DNA of 7,619 bases. Source: an uncultured Gammaproteobacteria bacterium (GTDB lineage Bacteria; Pseudomonadota; Gammaproteobacteria; Steroidobacterales; Woeseiaceae). The stretch covers positions 1 through 7,619 of the forward strand of contig CALKYK010000306.1 of the NCBI GenBank assembly GCA_938003715.1, in the 5' to 3' direction. How positions within the stretch are numbered: the stretch's first letter is position 1; every line of letters begins with the position of its first letter. Positions 1-7,085 of this stretch are shown here, piece by piece. A program made the position numbers and the translations under genes. The notes below the pieces were generated by a model. The model worked only from the letters and a program-made list of their open reading frames with translations. It searched no databases and was not told where the DNA came from.

Positions 1-1
1 C

Positions 2-514
2 GGCGCGGGCATCAACAAGGCCGGCTTCACCATCCACAGCGCCATCCATGCGGCTCGTCCGGATGCCGGCTGCGTTCTGCACACGCACACCCGCGCCGGC
101 GTCGCAGTGTCTGCACAGAAAGACGGCCTGCTGCCGATTTCGCAGATTTCGCTGTTACCGTACGCGTCGCTCGGCTATCACGACTACGAGGGCATCGCGC
201 TGAACGAGGACGAGAAGCCGCGGCTCGTCGCGGACCTGGGCGACAGCAATTTCCTGATCCTGCGCAACCACGGCCTGCTGACGGTGGGCCGGACGATTCC
301 GGATGCGTTCCTGTTCATGTATGCGCTGGAGACGGCCTGCCAGACCCAGCTTGCGGCACAGTCGGGCGGCGGCGAACTGGTGCACGTCGATGCGAAGATC
401 GTGGCGGGCATCCGTGCCCAGGTGGAGCAGGTGACGAAAGGCATGGGCGGCGAGCTGGCCTGGCCCGGCCTGCTGCGCAAGCTGGACCGTCACGACGGCT
501 CCTACCGGGAGTAG
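2..514 (+). CDS. Class II aldolase/adducin family protein, C-terminal 170 residues (5' end outside window)
   Basis: The reading frame is open from base 2 to the TAG at 512-514, so the start lies left of the window. The visible protein has the zinc-binding class II aldolase signature: HTHT (His27 and His29 of the visible part) and a later RNHG (His90). The 61-residue spacing between the second and third histidines matches L-fuculose-phosphate aldolase. Members of this family do metal-dependent aldol cleavage, or have epimerase or dehydratase roles, in the cytosol. The subgroup and substrate cannot be named from this part; it looks like the broad, roughly 250-residue 'class II aldolase and adducin domain' proteins of proteobacteria, so about a third is missing. 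The tail (LDRHDGSYRE) is a natural end for the family, so TAG acts as a true stop codon here. The gene ends 9 bases before the convergent ilvA stop, with no room for a separate terminator. Confidence 0.9.
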   Translation, partial: GAGINKAGFTIHSAIHAARPDAGCVLHTHTRAGVAVSAQKDGLLPISQISLLPYASLGYHDYEGIALNEDEKPRLVADLGDSNFLILRNHGLLTVGRTIPDAFLFMYALETACQTQLAAQSGGGELVHVDAKIVAGIRAQVEQVTKGMGGELAWPGLLRKLDRHDGSYRE

Positions 515-523
515 CTCACCACC

Positions 524-2056
524 TCATTTGAGGAACATTCGGTACGCCGGGTTATCGCTTTCCTCGAAGTGCGCATAACCGAGTTCGGCGAGGTGCGCCT
601 CGAGCTCCGCCGCTTCCCCGTCGGGGACCTGGATGCCGGCGAGCACGCGGCCGTAGTCGGAGCCGTGATTGCGATAATGGAACAGGCTGATGTTCCAGTC
701 GGTGCCGATGGCGCCCAGAAAGTCGAGCAGCGCACCGGGGCGTTCCGGGAACTCGAATCGAAACAGCCGCTCGTTCTCGAGGCCGGCGGCGCTGCCGCCG
801 ACCATGTGCCGGATGTGCAGCTTGGCCATCTCGTCCTCGCTCAGGTCCGCCAGCGGATAGCCGAGTTTCTCGAGTTTGCGTATCAGCGCGGCATGCTCGG
901 CGGCGCCGTGTCTGAGCTGCACGCCGACGAAGATATGCGCATTGCTGTTATCGCTGTAGCGATAGTTGAACTCGGTGATGCTGCGTCGGCCGAGTGCCTC
1001 GCAAAACTTCTTGAAGCTGCCCGGCTGCTCGGGGATTTCGACGGCCAGCAGCATTTCCTGCTCGTCGCCGACCGCGGCGCGTTCGGCGATGTGCCGCAGG
1101 CGGTCGAAATTGACGTTGGCGCCGCAGTTGATGACGACGTAGCTCCGGCCTCGCGGCTTGTGCTGCTGGACCCAGGCCTTGACGCCGGCGACTGCGAGGG
1201 CGCCAGCCGGTTCGACGATCGAGCGCGTGTCCTCGAACACGTCGCGGATGGCGGCACAGATCTGGTCCGTGTCGACGGTGACGATTTCGTCCACCAGTTC
1301 GCGGCATAGCCTGAACGTTTCCTCACCGACACGGCGCACCGCGACGCCGTCGGCGAAGATGCCGACATGCTCGATCTGCAGCGGCCGTCCGGCCTCGAGT
1401 GACGCTTTCATCGCGGCGGAGTCCTCCGGCTGCACGCCGACGATGCGGATGCCCGGCCGCTTGCCTTTCACGTAGGCGGCGATGCCGGCGATCAGGCCGC
1501 CGCCGCCGATCGGCACGAACACGGCGTCCACGTCGCTGTCCATCTGTGCGACCAGTTCCTTGCCGATCGTGCCCTGCCCGGCGATGACCGCAGGGTCGTC
1601 GAATGGATGGATAAAGGTCAGCTGTTCCGCAGCCGCGATTTCGGTCGCCTTGCCGTATGCGTCGTCGTAGGTGTCGCCGTGCAGCACGACCTCACCGCCC
1701 ATTTCCCGTACTGCGTTCACCTTGATGCTTGGCGTCGTCACCGGCATGACGATGACCGCACGTGTTCCCGTTTTGCGCGCCGCGAGCGCCACGCCCTGCG
1801 CGTGATTGCCTGCCGAGCTGCAGATGACGCCGGCCTCGAGGGCCTCGCGCGGCAGCGAGGACAGCTTGTTGTAGGCGCCGCGCAGCTTGAACGAGAACAC
1901 CGGCTGCAGGTCCTCGCGCTTCATCAGGATGCGATTGCCCAGCCGCTTCGACAGGTTGGCGGCGGATTCGAGCGGCGACTCGATCGCGACGTCGTACACG
2001 TTGGCGTCGTCGATCAGCGCAATGTAATCGGTGTCGTTGACCGGGTTGGTCGCCAT
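524..2056 (-). CDS. ilvA: Threonine ammonia-lyase, biosynthetic (threonine deaminase)
   Basis: This 510-residue cytosolic PLP enzyme converts L-threonine to 2-oxobutanoate and ammonia, the committed step of isoleucine synthesis. The catalytic domain spans about residues 20-325. Lys57 in FSFKLRGAYN is the Schiff-base lysine, SSAGNHAQG (80-88) contacts the cofactor, GGGGL (184-188) is the phosphate-binding loop, and NCGANVN (310-316) lies near the PLP ring. Two ACT-like regulatory domains follow, about 333-410 and 428-505. With both, the length matches the E. coli enzyme (514 aa) and points to the biosynthetic, isoleucine-inhibited form rather than the short catabolic TdcB form. The ATG at 2054-2056 gives the expected N-terminus, but no clear Shine-Dalgarno sequence precedes it. 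Codons and motifs look intact. No other ilv gene is adjacent, and no branched-chain-rich attenuation leader was seen upstream. Confidence 0.97.
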   Translation of the reverse strand: MATNPVNDTDYIALIDDANVYDVAIESPLESAANLSKRLGNRILMKREDLQPVFSFKLRGAYNKLSSLPREALEAGVICSSAGNHAQGVALAARKTGTRAVIVMPVTTPSIKVNAVREMGGEVVLHGDTYDDAYGKATEIAAAEQLTFIHPFDDPAVIAGQGTIGKELVAQMDSDVDAVFVPIGGGGLIAGIAAYVKGKRPGIRIVGVQPEDSAAMKASLEAGRPLQIEHVGIFADGVAVRRVGEETFRLCRELVDEIVTVDTDQICAAIRDVFEDTRSIVEPAGALAVAGVKAWVQQHKPRGRSYVVINCGANVNFDRLRHIAERAAVGDEQEMLLAVEIPEQPGSFKKFCEALGRRSITEFNYRYSDNSNAHIFVGVQLRHGAAEHAALIRKLEKLGYPLADLSEDEMAKLHIRHMVGGSAAGLENERLFRFEFPERPGALLDFLGAIGTDWNISLFHYRNHGSDYGRVLAGIQVPDGEAAELEAHLAELGYAHFEESDNPAYRMFLK

Positions 2057-2245
2057 GTCGAATTTTCGAGGCTCACGAAACGGGCTGCGGCCGAGGGTAA
2101 CTTATCGGCGCCGCCCGCGGCGACGGTTTCGGCTGTATCGGCCATGCCTGGTGTACAAACTCGGCAATGCATGCCGATTGGCGCATGGCCGGGCATCGCG
2201 CCGGGTGCTGCAATCGCTGTCCTGATCCAGGGACGGGATGCCCGA
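2057..2245. other. Divergent intergenic region between ilvA and the export operon
   Basis: These 189 bases must hold the start signals for ilvA (leftward) and for the export operon (rightward) unless those lie inside the genes. No convincing sigma-70 promoter was found by eye on either strand. The best -10-like hexamer (TACAAA, 2154-2159, + strand) has no matching -35 element. There is no room for a full bacteriocin precursor gene reading rightward. On the minus strand a 43-codon ORF (2145 down to 2014) runs into the start of ilvA in another frame; it is discussed under findings. The + strand frame of the fusion protein is open across this region, but its codons there look like chance. Confidence 0.6.
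2229..2238 (+). promoter_or_regulatory. Probable ribosome binding site of the membrane fusion protein gene
   Basis: The stretch AGGGACGGGA contains GGGA ending 7 bases before the GTG at 2246. That is better spacing than for the in-frame ATG at 2261, whose purine run (AGGGAG, 2255-2260) directly abuts the start codon. It favours GTG 2246 as the start. Seen by eye only. Confidence 0.4.
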
Positions 2246-3520
2246 GTGACGCGCAGGGAGATGCAGGGTCCGCCGGCGCTGCCGCTGTACCGGCGTGCGG
2301 CCATCAGGGCGAGCGCGGACAGGTTGTTCGGTCGCGTCGCCGTGGTCGCGCCGCCTGGCGCGGGATTGACCGGCGTGCTCGTCGTGCTGTCGCTCGGCGG
2401 CCTCGTCGTGGCGGCGACGCTCGTCGAGGTCCCGCAGTCGGTCCGGGCCGTCGGCGTGTTGATGCCCGGTTCCGGGTTCATCGACGTGCCGGCCCGCGAA
2501 GCCGGCCTCGTCACGGCGCTGTCGGCGCGCGACAGCGAACGGGTCGATCGCGGCACGCTGCTGCTGCGCACCGGGCCGCCGGACGTGTCCGGTGAAGCGA
2601 AAGCCGCGGTGCTGCGTGCGATCGGCAGCCTCGAACGCGAGCGCGCGTTGCTCGCCGCCGACCACGAGCGCGAACGCGCGGCGGTGCTCATGCAGGCGGC
2701 GTCGGCGGAGAGGGCCGCGGACCTCGCCGCCCGCCGGCTGGTGCTGGTCCGGGATCGGGTGCAGCGCCATGCGGAGGAAGTTTCGCTGCTCGACGAAAAC
2801 ATCGCGCGGATCGAACGGCTCGCGGCTGCGGGTCACGCCACGCCGGTGGAACTCGAAAACGCTCAGCTGACGCGCGCCCGCGCCGGGACCGCGGCCGCTG
2901 CGCGGCGCGTCGAGCTTGCGGACGCCGAGCGTGAACTCGAAACGGCCCGTCGCCTCCAGCCGCAGTCGAACCACGAAGGGGTGCGCGCCGACCTCCGCCA
3001 CCGGCTCGACACGCTGCGCCTGGAGCGCGAAATCGAGACGCTCGAACGCAAGCTCGATACGCCGCATTTCGCGCCGGCAGACGCACGCGTCGTGCGCGTA
3101 TTCGTACACACCGGCTCGGTCGTGCGTCCCGGCCAGCCGCTTTTGAAGCTGCGACGTGACGGCGAGCCGCTCGAGGCGTGGCTGTACATTCCCAGCGCCA
3201 GGGCACGGCGACTCGCGCCAGGACAGGTCGTCGACATCCGCCTGGCCGCGTATTCGCAGCAGCAATACGGCACCGTGACCGCGCGCGTCACCTCGGTATC
3301 GGCGGCGGCGCTGACACCCGCCGAAATTCCCGCGCCGCTCGAACTCGACGGACCGGTCTTCGAAGTGCGTGCATCGCTCGCGAGCAACGGCATGAAAGTA
3401 CCGGGAACGGACCGGGCGCTGCCGCCGGGGACAGTGTTCGAAGCGGACATCGTGCAGTACCGGCAGCCGCTGTACCGCTGGTTGCTCCGCGGTCTTGCGG
3501 ATCGTGGGCGACGCGGCTGA
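2246..3520 (+). CDS. CvaA-like (HlyD family) membrane fusion protein of a double-glycine peptide exporter
   Basis: This 424-residue periplasmic adaptor would link an inner-membrane ABC exporter to an outer-membrane TolC-type channel. Seen in order: a short cytoplasmic N-terminus with the CvaA-like pattern LYRRAAI (15-21); one membrane helix at about 41-60; the first half of a lipoyl-like domain (about 76-110); a long Arg/Glu/Ala-rich alpha-helical hairpin with coiled-coil character (about 118-275); the second lipoyl half (about 278-303, with GSVVRPGQPLLKL); a beta-barrel region (about 308-400); and a C-terminal YRQPLYRWLL that matches the family ending. CvaA has 413 residues, so the length fits. 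GTG 2246 is preferred over ATG 2261 because of its ribosome-binding site; the frame stays open further upstream, antisense to ilvA, but without protein-like sequence. The 3' end overlaps the transporter gene, a sign of co-transcription and translational coupling. Family assignment is firm; the cargo is unknown. Confidence 0.88.
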   Translation: MTRREMQGPPALPLYRRAAIRASADRLFGRVAVVAPPGAGLTGVLVVLSLGGLVVAATLVEVPQSVRAVGVLMPGSGFIDVPAREAGLVTALSARDSERVDRGTLLLRTGPPDVSGEAKAAVLRAIGSLERERALLAADHERERAAVLMQAASAERAADLAARRLVLVRDRVQRHAEEVSLLDENIARIERLAAAGHATPVELENAQLTRARAGTAAAARRVELADAERELETARRLQPQSNHEGVRADLRHRLDTLRLEREIETLERKLDTPHFAPADARVVRVFVHTGSVVRPGQPLLKLRRDGEPLEAWLYIPSARARRLAPGQVVDIRLAAYSQQQYGTVTARVTSVSAAALTPAEIPAPLELDGPVFEVRASLASNGMKVPGTDRALPPGTVFEADIVQYRQPLYRWLLRGLADRGRRG

Positions 3521-5519
3521 GCGACGAATCGGGCGCGGCCGTGCGCGGGTCCCGGTGCTGCTGCAGCAGGAGCGCGCGGAATGCGGCCTCGCATGCCTCG
3601 CCATGATCGCCGCCGCGTTCGGTCACGATGTCGGCATCGACACCTTGCGCCGTGCGGCCGGCGCTTCCGGCCGCGGTGTCACGCTGACCCGGCTGATCGA
3701 GGTCGCACACGGACTCGGCCTGCTCGCGCGCCCGCTCAGGCTGCGTCTGAACGAGCTAAGGCAGCTCCGGTGCCCGGCAATACTGCACTGGCGCATGCAG
3801 CACTTCGTCGTCCTCGTGCGCTGTTCCCGTCGCGGCGCGATCATTCACGATCCTGCCCGCGGCAGGCGCAAGGTCGATTTCGACGAGCTCGACGGGGCGT
3901 TCACCGGCATTGCCGTCGAGTTCACGCCGCAACAGGGATTCAGGCCGGTGGCGGACCGGCACCACGTCCCGTTGATCGCGTTCCTGGGCACGTTTCGCGG
4001 ACTGCGCCGATACCTCGGGCTGATGCTGCTGCTGCTTTTCGGGCTGCAGGTTTTCGCCGTACTGCCGGCGGTCGTCATGCAGGTCCTGATCGACAACGTG
4101 CTGCTCGGCCACGACCGCGACTGGCTCGGGACGACTCTCGCCGGACTGTCCGCGGTGATGGTAGCGGCACTCGTGCTCGACGCGCTGCGCCGCTGGTTCG
4201 GTCTGTACACGGGCACCCGCCTGGCCGCCGACAGCACACTCAAGGTCGTCGCACACGTCTTCGCATTGCCGGCCGCTTTCGTAGCCGAACGGCACGTCGG
4301 CGACGTGCTGTCGAAGATCTCGTCGCTGGAGCCGATCCGGATCGCGCTGACGGAGCACGGCACGAACCTCGTCGTGCAGGTGACGGCGGCCTTGTCGATC
4401 TTGGCACTGATGCTCGCCTACAGCCCGGCGCTGACGGTGGTTTCGGCGGCAAGTCTTGCGGCGTCGCTGGCGATACTGCTCGCGGTGCTGCCGGCGACCC
4501 GCGCCCGCGCGGCGGAGCGCCTCGTGCATCGCGCCGCAGAACAAAGTTCGCTCATCGAAACGCTGCGCGGCTTCGCCACGGTGCAGGCGCTCGACCTTCC
4601 GGTGCGCCGCATCGCGCACTGGCAGCAGCCGTTTCACCGCGCGCTGGACGCCGAGGTGCGGCAGGGCAAGCTCGACATCGCGCGCGTCTCGGCAACTGGC
4701 TTCATCGGCGTTTGTGACCAGGTCGCGTTTCTCGGTTTAGGGATAGCCGGCGGCGCCGATCGCGAGATCACGCTCGTCGTGCACCGGTTCTTCCTGATGT
4801 CGAACCACACCGCGGGACTGTCCGACCTGCTGCTCGCCGAGCCGGTCGCCGCGCCGCCGCCGGGGGCCGTGCGGCGGCGGATCGTCGGCGCGCTCTCTGC
4901 CGAGCGGCTGGGCCTGCGCTACGGCGACGGGCCATGGCTGCTGCGCGATTTCTGCTGCCGGATCAGCCCCGGTACCCACGTCGTGATCACCGGGCCGTCC
5001 GGCTGCGGCAAGTCGACGCTGCTGCATGCGCTGGCCGGCCAGCGGCCGCCCGCCGAGGGACGCATTCTGGTCGACGGTATCGAGCTTGCGCTCTGGCACC
5101 GGGCGGCGCTGTCGGCACAGTGCGCCGTCGTGCTGCAGGACGAGAGCCTGTTCGAGGGCACCGTCATCGACAACATCAGCGCGTTTTCGGCCACGCCCGA
5201 TCTCGAGCGCGCACGCGCGGCGGCGGTAATGGCCGAAGTCTGGCGCGACATCGAGGCGCTGCCGATGCAGCTCCAGACCCTGCTTCAGGATTCCGCGCGT
5301 GCATTGTCCGGCGGGCAGGTGCAGCGACTGGTGCTTGCCCGCGCGCTGTACCGCATGCCGCGCATCCTGTTTCTCGACGAGGCGACGAGCCACCTCGACG
5401 TCGCACTGGAGCGCAAGGTGCTCGCGAAAATCGCCGCCACCGGCGCAACGATCGTCAGCGTCGCCCACCGCCCCGACGCGGTCGCGGCGGCAGGCGAGGT
5501 CATACGGCTGGGCGGGTGA
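3495..5519 (+). CDS. CvaB-like peptidase-containing ABC transporter (PCAT) with an apparent deletion of transmembrane helix 6
   Basis: This 674-residue inner-membrane protein should remove a double-glycine leader and export the mature peptide using ATP. The C39 peptidase domain (about 15-140) has its full active site: Gln24, Cys30 in AECGLACLAM, His103 in MQHFVVL and Asp119 in HDPARG. Hydrophobic helices lie near 173-198, 213-231, 289-309, 311-333 and 398-419. The ATPase domain (about 465-674) has A-loop Tyr476, Walker A GPSGCGKST (500-508), Q-loop Gln548, signature LSGGQ (604-608), Walker B ILFLDEA (624-630) with Glu629, D-loop SHLD and H-loop His658. All are intact. The sixth helix expected after about residue 427 is missing (see the junction entry); CvaB is about 698 residues. 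The start is uncertain: TTG 3495 (used for numbering) or GTG 3504. Both overlap the upstream gene and neither has a good ribosome-binding site. The stop directly abuts that of the convergent M16 gene. Confidence 0.92.
   Translation: MRIVGDAAERRIGRGRARVPVLLQQERAECGLACLAMIAAAFGHDVGIDTLRRAAGASGRGVTLTRLIEVAHGLGLLARPLRLRLNELRQLRCPAILHWRMQHFVVLVRCSRRGAIIHDPARGRRKVDFDELDGAFTGIAVEFTPQQGFRPVADRHHVPLIAFLGTFRGLRRYLGLMLLLLFGLQVFAVLPAVVMQVLIDNVLLGHDRDWLGTTLAGLSAVMVAALVLDALRRWFGLYTGTRLAADSTLKVVAHVFALPAAFVAERHVGDVLSKISSLEPIRIALTEHGTNLVVQVTAALSILALMLAYSPALTVVSAASLAASLAILLAVLPATRARAAERLVHRAAEQSSLIETLRGFATVQALDLPVRRIAHWQQPFHRALDAEVRQGKLDIARVSATGFIGVCDQVAFLGLGIAGGADREITLVVHRFFLMSNHTAGLSDLLLAEPVAAPPPGAVRRRIVGALSAERLGLRYGDGPWLLRDFCCRISPGTHVVITGPSGCGKSTLLHALAGQRPPAEGRILVDGIELALWHRAALSAQCAVVLQDESLFEGTVIDNISAFSATPDLERARAAAVMAEVWRDIEALPMQLQTLLQDSARALSGGQVQRLVLARALYRMPRILFLDEATSHLDVALERKVLAKIAATGATIVSVAHRPDAVAAAGEVIRLGG
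4773..4790 (+). other. Junction of an apparent in-frame ~66-bp deletion removing PCAT helix 6
   Basis: Compared from memory with CvaB, residues CDQ...REITL (407-427) align without gaps to the helix-5 region and the following turn. Residues from LMSNH (434-438) onward align without gaps to the conserved MSLHNERIADI segment that leads to the ATPase domain. Between them CvaB has about 28 residues, which carry helix 6; here there are six (VVHRFF, 428-433). The frame is kept, so the loss is a multiple of three, about 22 codons. Just upstream, codons TTA (4737-4739) and ATA (4743-4745) are rare for this GC-rich DNA. The exact breakpoint cannot be fixed without a relative. Confidence 0.6.
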
Positions 5520-7025
5520 TCAGCGCGTCGGGACTTCGTTGCCGTTCACGTCGAGAAGCGTGATTTCGCCCCACTCGAGTTCGCGGATGCGGTGCTCGAT
5601 CTCCTCGCGGTCGCCGACCACGACCCAGGTCAGCTGCCCGGGCTTGATGACCTGCTCGGCCGCTTCGCGAACCTGCTCGCCATTCACGTTGCGCACGCGC
5701 TCCGCGTACGTGTCCCAGTGATCGTCCGGGAGATCGTAGGCGACGATCTCGCCGATGTCGCGCAGCACCGCGCCCGCCGTTTCCCAGCGACCCGGCAGGC
5801 TCAGCGTATTGTTCGCCTTGACCTTCTCGATCTCGTCTTCGGTGGCGGGATTGTCGCCCAGGTATTCGACCAGCTCGCGCTTGATCTCGGCCATCGACTC
5901 CATGGTCTTGTCCGTCTGCACCGGCGCGTAGGCGAGAAACGCCCGCTGGCCCGCCGTGTCGTTGAAGATCGTGCCCGCGCCGTACGCCCAGGCCTTGTCT
6001 TCGCGCAGGTTCATGTTCAGTCGCGAGGTGAAGCTGCCACCGATGATTTCGTTCATCGTCTCGATGGCGAATTCGTTGCCTGCGCCTACCGGCGGCGCGA
6101 TGTTGCCCGCAATGACGATGGACTGTTCCGAATCCGGCCGGTCGATCAGGAAAATGCGTTCCCGGTCGCTCACGTCGACGGCGGCAATGTTCTTGGCCGG
6201 CGTATCCGCAGGCTCCCAGTCGTCGAAGATTTGCTCGAGCCGGTCCTTCATTTCGGCGAGCGTAACGTCACCGACGACGATCATCGTCGCGTTGTTCGGC
6301 CGGAACCAGGTGCGGTGGTAATCGACGAGCGCGTCGCGCGTGATGCGCATGACCGATTCCTCGGTGCCGGATCCCGTCAGCGGCATCGAGTACGCGTGGC
6401 CTTCGCCGTACAGGAGTTTCGGGAACACGCGGATCGCGAGACCGACCGGCTGCGTCTTCTCCTGCTGGATCTGCGCCAGGCGCTGCTTGCGCAGCCGCTC
6501 GAGTTCGTTGTCCGGGAACGACGGGTTCAGGACGATGTCGGCATAAACGTCGAGCGATGCGTCGAGGTTTTCCTTCAGCGCGCTCATCGCGACAGTCGAC
6601 GAGTCGATGCCCGAACCGGCGCCGAAGTTCGCCCCCAAACGCGACAGTTCGTCGCTGATTTCGAGCGCGGACCGGCTCGTCGTGCCCTCGTCGAGCATCG
6701 TCATGACCAGGCTCGAGGTGCCTAACTTCGCGAACTCTTCCGAAGCGAAGCCCGCGTCCAGCACAAGCCTCATGTTGACGACGGGAATCGTGCGCCGGGT
6801 CGCGACGATCAGTTCCATGCCGTTGGGCAGGAAGTCGCGCTGAAAGTCGTCGAAAGATACCGACGGGAACGACTCGGTAATAGGCAGCGCGGAACGATCT
6901 GCGCCGTCGGCTGTTGCGTCGAGTTCGGGGAACGGATGCACCTCGAGATGGTAGGCGCCGGCCGTCAGCCAGCGACGCGCCGCTTCGAGGACCGGTTCCG
7001 GGCTGGCTTCGGCGATCAGGCGCAT
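5520..7025 (-). CDS. M16 peptidase, C-terminal half, separated from its N-terminal part by an in-frame TAG
   Basis: This 501-residue frame is the second M16 repeat of a two-repeat, pitrilysin-like zinc protease. ATG 7025 is only the first start codon after the upstream TAG. Homologous sequence (DLLAANAVYEGDPG) continues without a break from 7082 into it, and no clear ribosome-binding site precedes 7025, so it is probably not a natural gene start. Residues 1-30 finish the first repeat (VLEAARRWL). A linker leads to the second repeat's N-terminal subdomain (about 66-235) and its C-terminal subdomain (about 236-500, with NNATMIVVGDV and SRLNMNLRE..AWAYG). The position of the zinc motif HxxEH reads GTSSLVMTMLDEGT (102-115), so this half has no metal site. 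That is usual for the second half of paired M16 proteins, which serves in substrate binding. On its own it could not cleave peptides. Its TGA (5522-5520) adjoins the transporter's TGA. Confidence 0.85.
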   Translation of the reverse strand: MRLIAEASPEPVLEAARRWLTAGAYHLEVHPFPELDATADGADRSALPITESFPSVSFDDFQRDFLPNGMELIVATRRTIPVVNMRLVLDAGFASEEFAKLGTSSLVMTMLDEGTTSRSALEISDELSRLGANFGAGSGIDSSTVAMSALKENLDASLDVYADIVLNPSFPDNELERLRKQRLAQIQQEKTQPVGLAIRVFPKLLYGEGHAYSMPLTGSGTEESVMRITRDALVDYHRTWFRPNNATMIVVGDVTLAEMKDRLEQIFDDWEPADTPAKNIAAVDVSDRERIFLIDRPDSEQSIVIAGNIAPPVGAGNEFAIETMNEIIGGSFTSRLNMNLREDKAWAYGAGTIFNDTAGQRAFLAYAPVQTDKTMESMAEIKRELVEYLGDNPATEDEIEKVKANNTLSLPGRWETAGAVLRDIGEIVAYDLPDDHWDTYAERVRNVNGEQVREAAEQVIKPGQLTWVVVGDREEIEHRIRELEWGEITLLDVNGNEVPTR

Positions 7026-7082
7026 CGACTTGCCGCGGGCGCCCGGATCGCCTTCGTAGACGGCGTTCGCTGCCAGCAGGTC

Positions 7083-7085
7083 CTA
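7083..7085 (-). other. In-frame amber (TAG) codon interrupting the M16 peptidase gene
   Basis: The plus strand reads CTA, which is TAG on the coding strand. It directly follows the conserved RIGGFGGK motif. The next codons, in the same frame, encode DLLAANAVYEGDPGARGK, which also looks like M16 family sequence; there is no frameshift. Relatives commonly have a small residue such as serine or alanine here. A single base change from a TCG serine codon would give TAG. Confidence 0.85.

Noticed and set aside
522..533. Small inverted repeat CCTCA-TT-TGAGG at the aldolase/ilvA border as a terminator
   Set aside because: The stem is only 5 bp with a 2-base loop and no U-tract, so it is too weak to call.
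569..1309. Long + strand open frame opposite ilvA (246 codons), and other long frames inside ilvA
   Set aside because: They are antisense to a clearly conserved enzyme; long chance frames are expected in GC-rich DNA and the predicted protein resembles nothing recognisable.
2154..2159. TACAAA as a -10 element for the export operon
   Set aside because: It matches only 4 of 6 positions and no -35-like hexamer lies 16-18 bases upstream.
2031..2225. 64-codon + strand ORF in the divergent gap as a bacteriocin precursor
   Set aside because: It overlaps the ilvA start, is very arginine-rich, has no Gly-Gly leader and no convincing start signal.
1607..2245. Upstream extension of the fusion-protein frame to 1607
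   Set aside because: It runs antisense into ilvA, has no protein-like sequence, and would place over 200 unexplained residues before the CvaA-like N-terminus; the GTG at 2246 has a ribosome-binding site and gives the family length.
3756..4637. Minus-strand 293-codon frame inside the transporter gene
   Set aside because: Antisense to conserved C39 and membrane domains; its composition (Arg, Gln, His rich) is typical of a shadow frame.
5592..6725. 377-codon + strand frame opposite the M16 gene
   Set aside because: It is antisense to recognisable M16 sequence throughout and has no recognisable domain.
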